Assembly (NCBI GenBank): GCA_013152945.1
Contig: JAADFL010000016.1
Span: 1-9,712, forward strand
Length of the DNA stretch: 9,712 nt
Source of the DNA: Deltaproteobacteria bacterium
Lineage (GTDB): Bacteria > Myxococcota_A > JAADFL01
Direction of reading: 5' to 3'
Numbering within the stretch: position 1 is the first letter of the stretch; each line of letters opens with the position of its first letter. The position numbers were made by a program, and so were the translations under genes. The notes below the pieces were generated by a model. The model saw only the letters and a program-made list of their open reading frames with translations. It did no database searches and was not told where the DNA came from. Of this stretch, positions 6,987 through 9,712 are shown one piece after another.

Positions 6987-9536
6987 TCACTTTATAACGC
7001 CGAGATAACGAAGATGCCAGTACGGGAGCAGCCAGAATACAGGACACTTTTCGATGACGCCTGTTGTTCCACCTTCAACCTTGTATTGATTTTGGTTCCA
7101 GAAGGCTGTTCGAATTTCGTCGTACCTGGGAATTACCGTGAATTGCTTGTTGCCGTCTTTGTCCAGGGCCTGGTCGATTACATAGTCCTGCCTGTGGGAA
7201 TTGTCGATGTGCCAATCTCTCGTATCCAGGGGTATTTCCCGCAACGTTTCCATAGCGCCGTCAAGGTCATGTTTATCCTTTACCGCACTCGCCACAATAG
7301 ACGCCCACAAGGGATTGCGGTCGGGCTTCACCCATTCATAGAAGGCAAGCAGGGATTCGATCCATTCCTGCCTTCTCTTATTGCCGGGTTCGTACCTCAG
7401 CAGGTTGAAATAGGCCAGCATTGCGGACTGGCGATCCAGAAAGTTTGCCTTGGACCTTGATGTCACTATTTGTATGTCATCCCTGAAACGAACCAGGGCA
7501 TTGTAATGATATTTTTCTATGAGTTCGTTGTACGCATCGTAAATGGATTGATCATTTGTGATGTGCCAGGCTGAAAGCAGGTATGACAATATCTCGACCG
7601 CCCTCAGCCATCCCTGCCCGTTATACGAGTTCACGCAGTACGAAACATGTTCTGCATCGGCTGCATTCCTGATACAGTAATCGAGATCGGGCCTGCCGGT
7701 CTTCGGGTTTATTATGCATGAAAAACGTTCCGGCTCCCAGTGGCCCAAGGTACCGGCCTTTTTGTCCAGGCCGGGGAGCGTGTATCCATTGTCTATAATA
7801 TAACGTGCCAGGGCTCCTGCATGCTCGGCCACCTTGCTTTTTTCTTCACCGTCCTTTGCACAAAGATCATAGTACAGCGCGTACCCGAAAAATTGCCCTG
7901 TAATGTCATCGGAAGAGGTGTCATCCTTCCAGTAGTAGTTCTTCCCATCGTATTCAACCTGGTGCCAGTTTTCCTTGTCTTTCTTGCTGTCATAGACAGG
8001 CCCCTCGTCTTCCATTACGAGCGACTTGGCCGTAAAGCCCGCCTCGAGTCCGGCATCGGCAAATGCCTGGGCAGGCACATCCATGAGCAGCATGGCAGCC
8101 GAAAGGGCCTTCTTTGCTCTCTGAAAGTACTTTTCATTCTTTGTTGCGGCATATGCCAAGCAATATGCTCCTACCTGCATCTGGGTCCATAGTCCGTCGT
8201 GATCCTTGTCAAGGCTTGTGGGCGGAACCGCGTGGTCCCAGGGATCCTGGAAGCTGATCTCGGAAGGCACGAACCCGGCCATTCTCCAGAAGTACTTGTC
8301 CTGGTACTCCCCGAAATAGTCTGCCTTGGCTTCGAGAGTTGTTTCTGTGATGCGTATTTCTGAAATCCCCGACTTTGTTGCGAACCAGCGGGTTTTGTCA
8401 CTGGACACTGCAGTGGATACCACCTGGTCATCCGGCAACCACCTTGAAGACACGTAGTGTTTCACTTCTTTGGTTGCCATATTGAAATAGGTTGCGCCCT
8501 TTTGATGGCCCATGAGCACACCTGAATCCCCTGCAGGGGCAAGGGAAAGGATATCACCTTCCGGAAGGCCGCCGGGCTCTGCCAGAAAGATCGTGGAATT
8601 GCTTCCCCGGACATGGGCCAATCCGGTTTTGCAACCTATGAGTACGCCTGTGCCTTCTGCATCCCTCGCAATAGAGAGTGCTTCCGGACCGGGAAGCAAG
8701 CTCTCCGTGTCCTCCACTTTTTTCAGGCCGCCGGCCTCGGTATATTTCCAAAGGGCTCCGCTGCTTATTACCATCCACACGGTGTTGTCTGCCGTGACTG
8801 CGAGATGCTTAACCGAGAGGCCGGCAGACTGGACGATTGGGGTAAAGACACCTTCTTCCGCCTTTGCAAGTCCGGTGGTCTGGCCCACGAAGACCGTGTC
8901 ACCAAGAACCGTGAGTGATGTCACTTGTCCGCCGGATGCCTTGATTTCCGTACTCGTCATGTCATCAGGTTTCAGCATTACTATGCGGCCCGACTGGGCA
9001 ATTGCCACAAGGCCGGAGGCAGTGGCCCTGCGGGCGATGTCTACAACCGGCAGCTCACCGGGAGGTAGTTGTACCGCCTTGAACTTGTCTTCGGTTGCAT
9101 CGAGTTTGAACAGTCCTCTTTTTGTACCTGCCCATACCTTGTTTGCAGCAGTGGATACGATCGTGACATCAAGTTCGGGAAGCCGGTCAATCGTACGATA
9201 CTGAACCGCCTGGTCAGCGGGATAGGGATCGTCTGTTGCCGTCAGGGTATGGTCCCTGACTTCATGTATCCGGCCGGAATCGGTATCCGTATCAGTGTCC
9301 GTGTCGGTATCCGTATCAGTGTCCGTATCAGTGTCCGTGTCAGTGTCAGTGTCGGTATCCGTGTCGGTATCCGTATCCGTATCAATATCTGTGTCCCCTC
9401 CTCCTATGGTGCCTGAACAAGAAGATAAAAGTGAAAGTGCAATTACAAGTCCGGCGAGTAAAATAAGAGCCGGGCTTTTGAGCTTACCGTGTATTTTCTT
9501 GATAAGAGAAAAATTATTTAATGGTTCTTTACGCAT
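6987..9536 (-). CDS. Lipoprotein with Asp-Thr linker, Reg_prop-like beta-propeller and alpha/alpha-toroid domain (paralog B)
   Basis: The protein has 849 residues from the ATG at 9536, chosen because GGAGG lies seven bases upstream. An in-frame TTG at 9542 would leave only one base after GGAGGA. The n-region is long and basic (MRKEPLNNFSLIKKIHGKLK), the hydrophobic core spans 22-37, and the lipobox is LSSC with Cys40. Residues 48-86 are DTDI(DT)17D. The propeller covers about 115-395, with blade signatures VWAGTKRGLFKLD (133-145), VLIGCKTGLAHV (298-309) and RWFATKSGISEI (383-394). The toroid domain covers 415-849 and aligns with gene 4 at a constant offset of 20 residues: DKDHDGLWTQMQVGAY (443-458), YYWKDDTSSDDITGQFFGY (534-552), RNPLWASIVASAV (740-752), FWLLPYWHLRYLG (834-846). 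By hand, 36 of 50 residues match over 531-580. His528 of gene 4 is Gln548 here. The reaction is unknown. It is the first gene of the apparent minus-strand operon and probably faces the periplasm or cell surface. Confidence 0.96.
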   Translation of the reverse strand: MRKEPLNNFSLIKKIHGKLKSPALILLAGLVIALSLLSSCSGTIGGGDTDIDTDTDTDTDTDTDTDTDTDTDTDTDTDTDTDTDTDSGRIHEVRDHTLTATDDPYPADQAVQYRTIDRLPELDVTIVSTAANKVWAGTKRGLFKLDATEDKFKAVQLPPGELPVVDIARRATASGLVAIAQSGRIVMLKPDDMTSTEIKASGGQVTSLTVLGDTVFVGQTTGLAKAEEGVFTPIVQSAGLSVKHLAVTADNTVWMVISSGALWKYTEAGGLKKVEDTESLLPGPEALSIARDAEGTGVLIGCKTGLAHVRGSNSTIFLAEPGGLPEGDILSLAPAGDSGVLMGHQKGATYFNMATKEVKHYVSSRWLPDDQVVSTAVSSDKTRWFATKSGISEIRITETTLEAKADYFGEYQDKYFWRMAGFVPSEISFQDPWDHAVPPTSLDKDHDGLWTQMQVGAYCLAYAATKNEKYFQRAKKALSAAMLLMDVPAQAFADAGLEAGFTAKSLVMEDEGPVYDSKKDKENWHQVEYDGKNYYWKDDTSSDDITGQFFGYALYYDLCAKDGEEKSKVAEHAGALARYIIDNGYTLPGLDKKAGTLGHWEPERFSCIINPKTGRPDLDYCIRNAADAEHVSYCVNSYNGQGWLRAVEILSYLLSAWHITNDQSIYDAYNELIEKYHYNALVRFRDDIQIVTSRSKANFLDRQSAMLAYFNLLRYEPGNKRRQEWIESLLAFYEWVKPDRNPLWASIVASAVKDKHDLDGAMETLREIPLDTRDWHIDNSHRQDYVIDQALDKDGNKQFTVIPRYDEIRTAFWNQNQYKVEGGTTGVIEKCPVFWLLPYWHLRYLGVIK
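9279..9395. repeat. Asp-Thr coding tract of paralog B
   Basis: The tract encodes 39 residues (48-86): Asp-Thr-Asp-Ile, seventeen Asp-Thr, Asp. After the first few codons the Thr codons mostly alternate ACG with ACC or ACT, as in the paralog, with mixed GAT and GAC. It is six Asp-Thr units longer than the gene 4 tract, so linker length has changed since duplication while the protein pattern was kept. Confidence 0.95.
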
Positions 9537-9543
9537 ATTCAAT

Positions 9544-9548
9544 CCTCC
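9544..9548 (-). promoter_or_regulatory. Ribosome binding site deciding the start of paralog B
   Basis: GGAGG on the minus strand is followed by seven bases (ATTGAAT) and the ATG at 9536. This spacing rules in the ATG over the TTG two codons upstream. Confidence 0.8.
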
Positions 9549-9562
9549 GACTATATTGTCAT

Positions 9563-9591
9563 AACATAGCCCAGCAGTGGATTTGCCGCAA
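9563..9591 (-). promoter_or_regulatory. Candidate sigma-70-type promoter for the minus-strand operon
   Basis: On the minus strand TTGCGG (9591-9586) and TATGTT (9568-9563) are separated by exactly 17 bases. TTGCGG keeps the TTG of the -35 consensus, and TATGTT matches four of six -10 positions. Transcription would begin near 9556, leaving a leader of about 20 bases that contains the GGAGG. The match is modest, and other sigma factors are common in this phylum. Confidence 0.35.
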
Positions 9592-9712
9592 GAGCAAGCA
9601 CGATAGTTGATTCCGCGTTAAGGTTTGGGAATGTGTAAATATGTCAGGCAATGTCCTGCAACATGTTGTTCGAAAAACTTTTGGCGGCATTCATGAAAAT
9701 TTCATATCCGTT
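9592..9712. other. Upstream non-coding region with two small palindromes
   Basis: No gene is visible in the last 121 bases. A 10-bp perfect palindrome, CAACATGTTG, lies at 9659-9668. ATGAAA and TTTCAT flank a single A at 9693-9705. Both lie 70 to 140 bases upstream of the candidate promoter and could be regulator sites, but sequences this short and AT-rich also occur by chance. The other side of the region is outside the window. Confidence 0.3.

Noticed and set aside
7740-8192. A 150-codon open frame on the plus strand inside paralog B
   Set aside because: It lies opposite a well-supported lipoprotein gene, has no recognisable domain, and matching open stretches recur at the equivalent place opposite paralog A (5126-5638), as expected from shared codon patterns of the real genes.
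9279-9395. Short direct repeats that might suggest a CRISPR array
   Set aside because: The repeats are uninterrupted 6/12-bp units with no spacers and are in frame within a coding region.

Overview
The window looks like a chromosomal segment of a Myxococcota-type bacterium (the former Deltaproteobacteria). The support is indirect but consistent. There are several secreted or lipid-anchored proteins with long Asp-Thr linkers. The end of a CARDB protein carries the MopE-like CxCxDNDCDGxVDE motif and a Cys-rich tail. A Ser/Thr-kinase-like protein is fused to a PATAN (DUF4388) module. These traits are familiar from that phylum, but no marker gene fixes the taxonomy. No RNA gene, insertion sequence, CRISPR array or phage gene was seen.

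Layout. Positions 1-613 (+) hold the 3' end of a large secreted protein whose start lies outside the window. It converges on gene 2 (635-2185, -), with only 21 bp between the two stop codons. Gene 2 is a lipoprotein with an Asp-Thr linker, a PKD domain and a divergent PA14-like C-terminus. Gene 3 (2337-4370, -) is a cytoplasmic protein in which a degenerate, probably catalytically dead Ser/Thr kinase domain is joined to a PATAN/MshEN-like C-terminal half. Genes 4 (4433-6922, -) and 5 (6987-9536, -) are tandem paralogous lipoproteins. Each has a lipobox, an Asp-Thr linker, a Reg_prop-like beta-propeller and an alpha/alpha-toroid (six-hairpin-glycosidase-like) domain. The last 176 bp hold the leader of gene 5, with a plausible promoter and two small palindromes.

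Transcription on the minus strand would run gene 5, gene 4, gene 3, gene 2. Gaps of 64, 62 and about 150 bp suggest one operon for the first three, with gene 2 possibly joined. A reasonable but unproven reading is an envelope module: two outer carbohydrate- or wall-facing propeller/toroid lipoproteins plus a PKD/PA14-like lipoprotein, encoded with a cytoplasmic pseudokinase scaffold. The pseudokinase-PATAN protein next to the duplicated lipoproteins is the most unusual part of the window.
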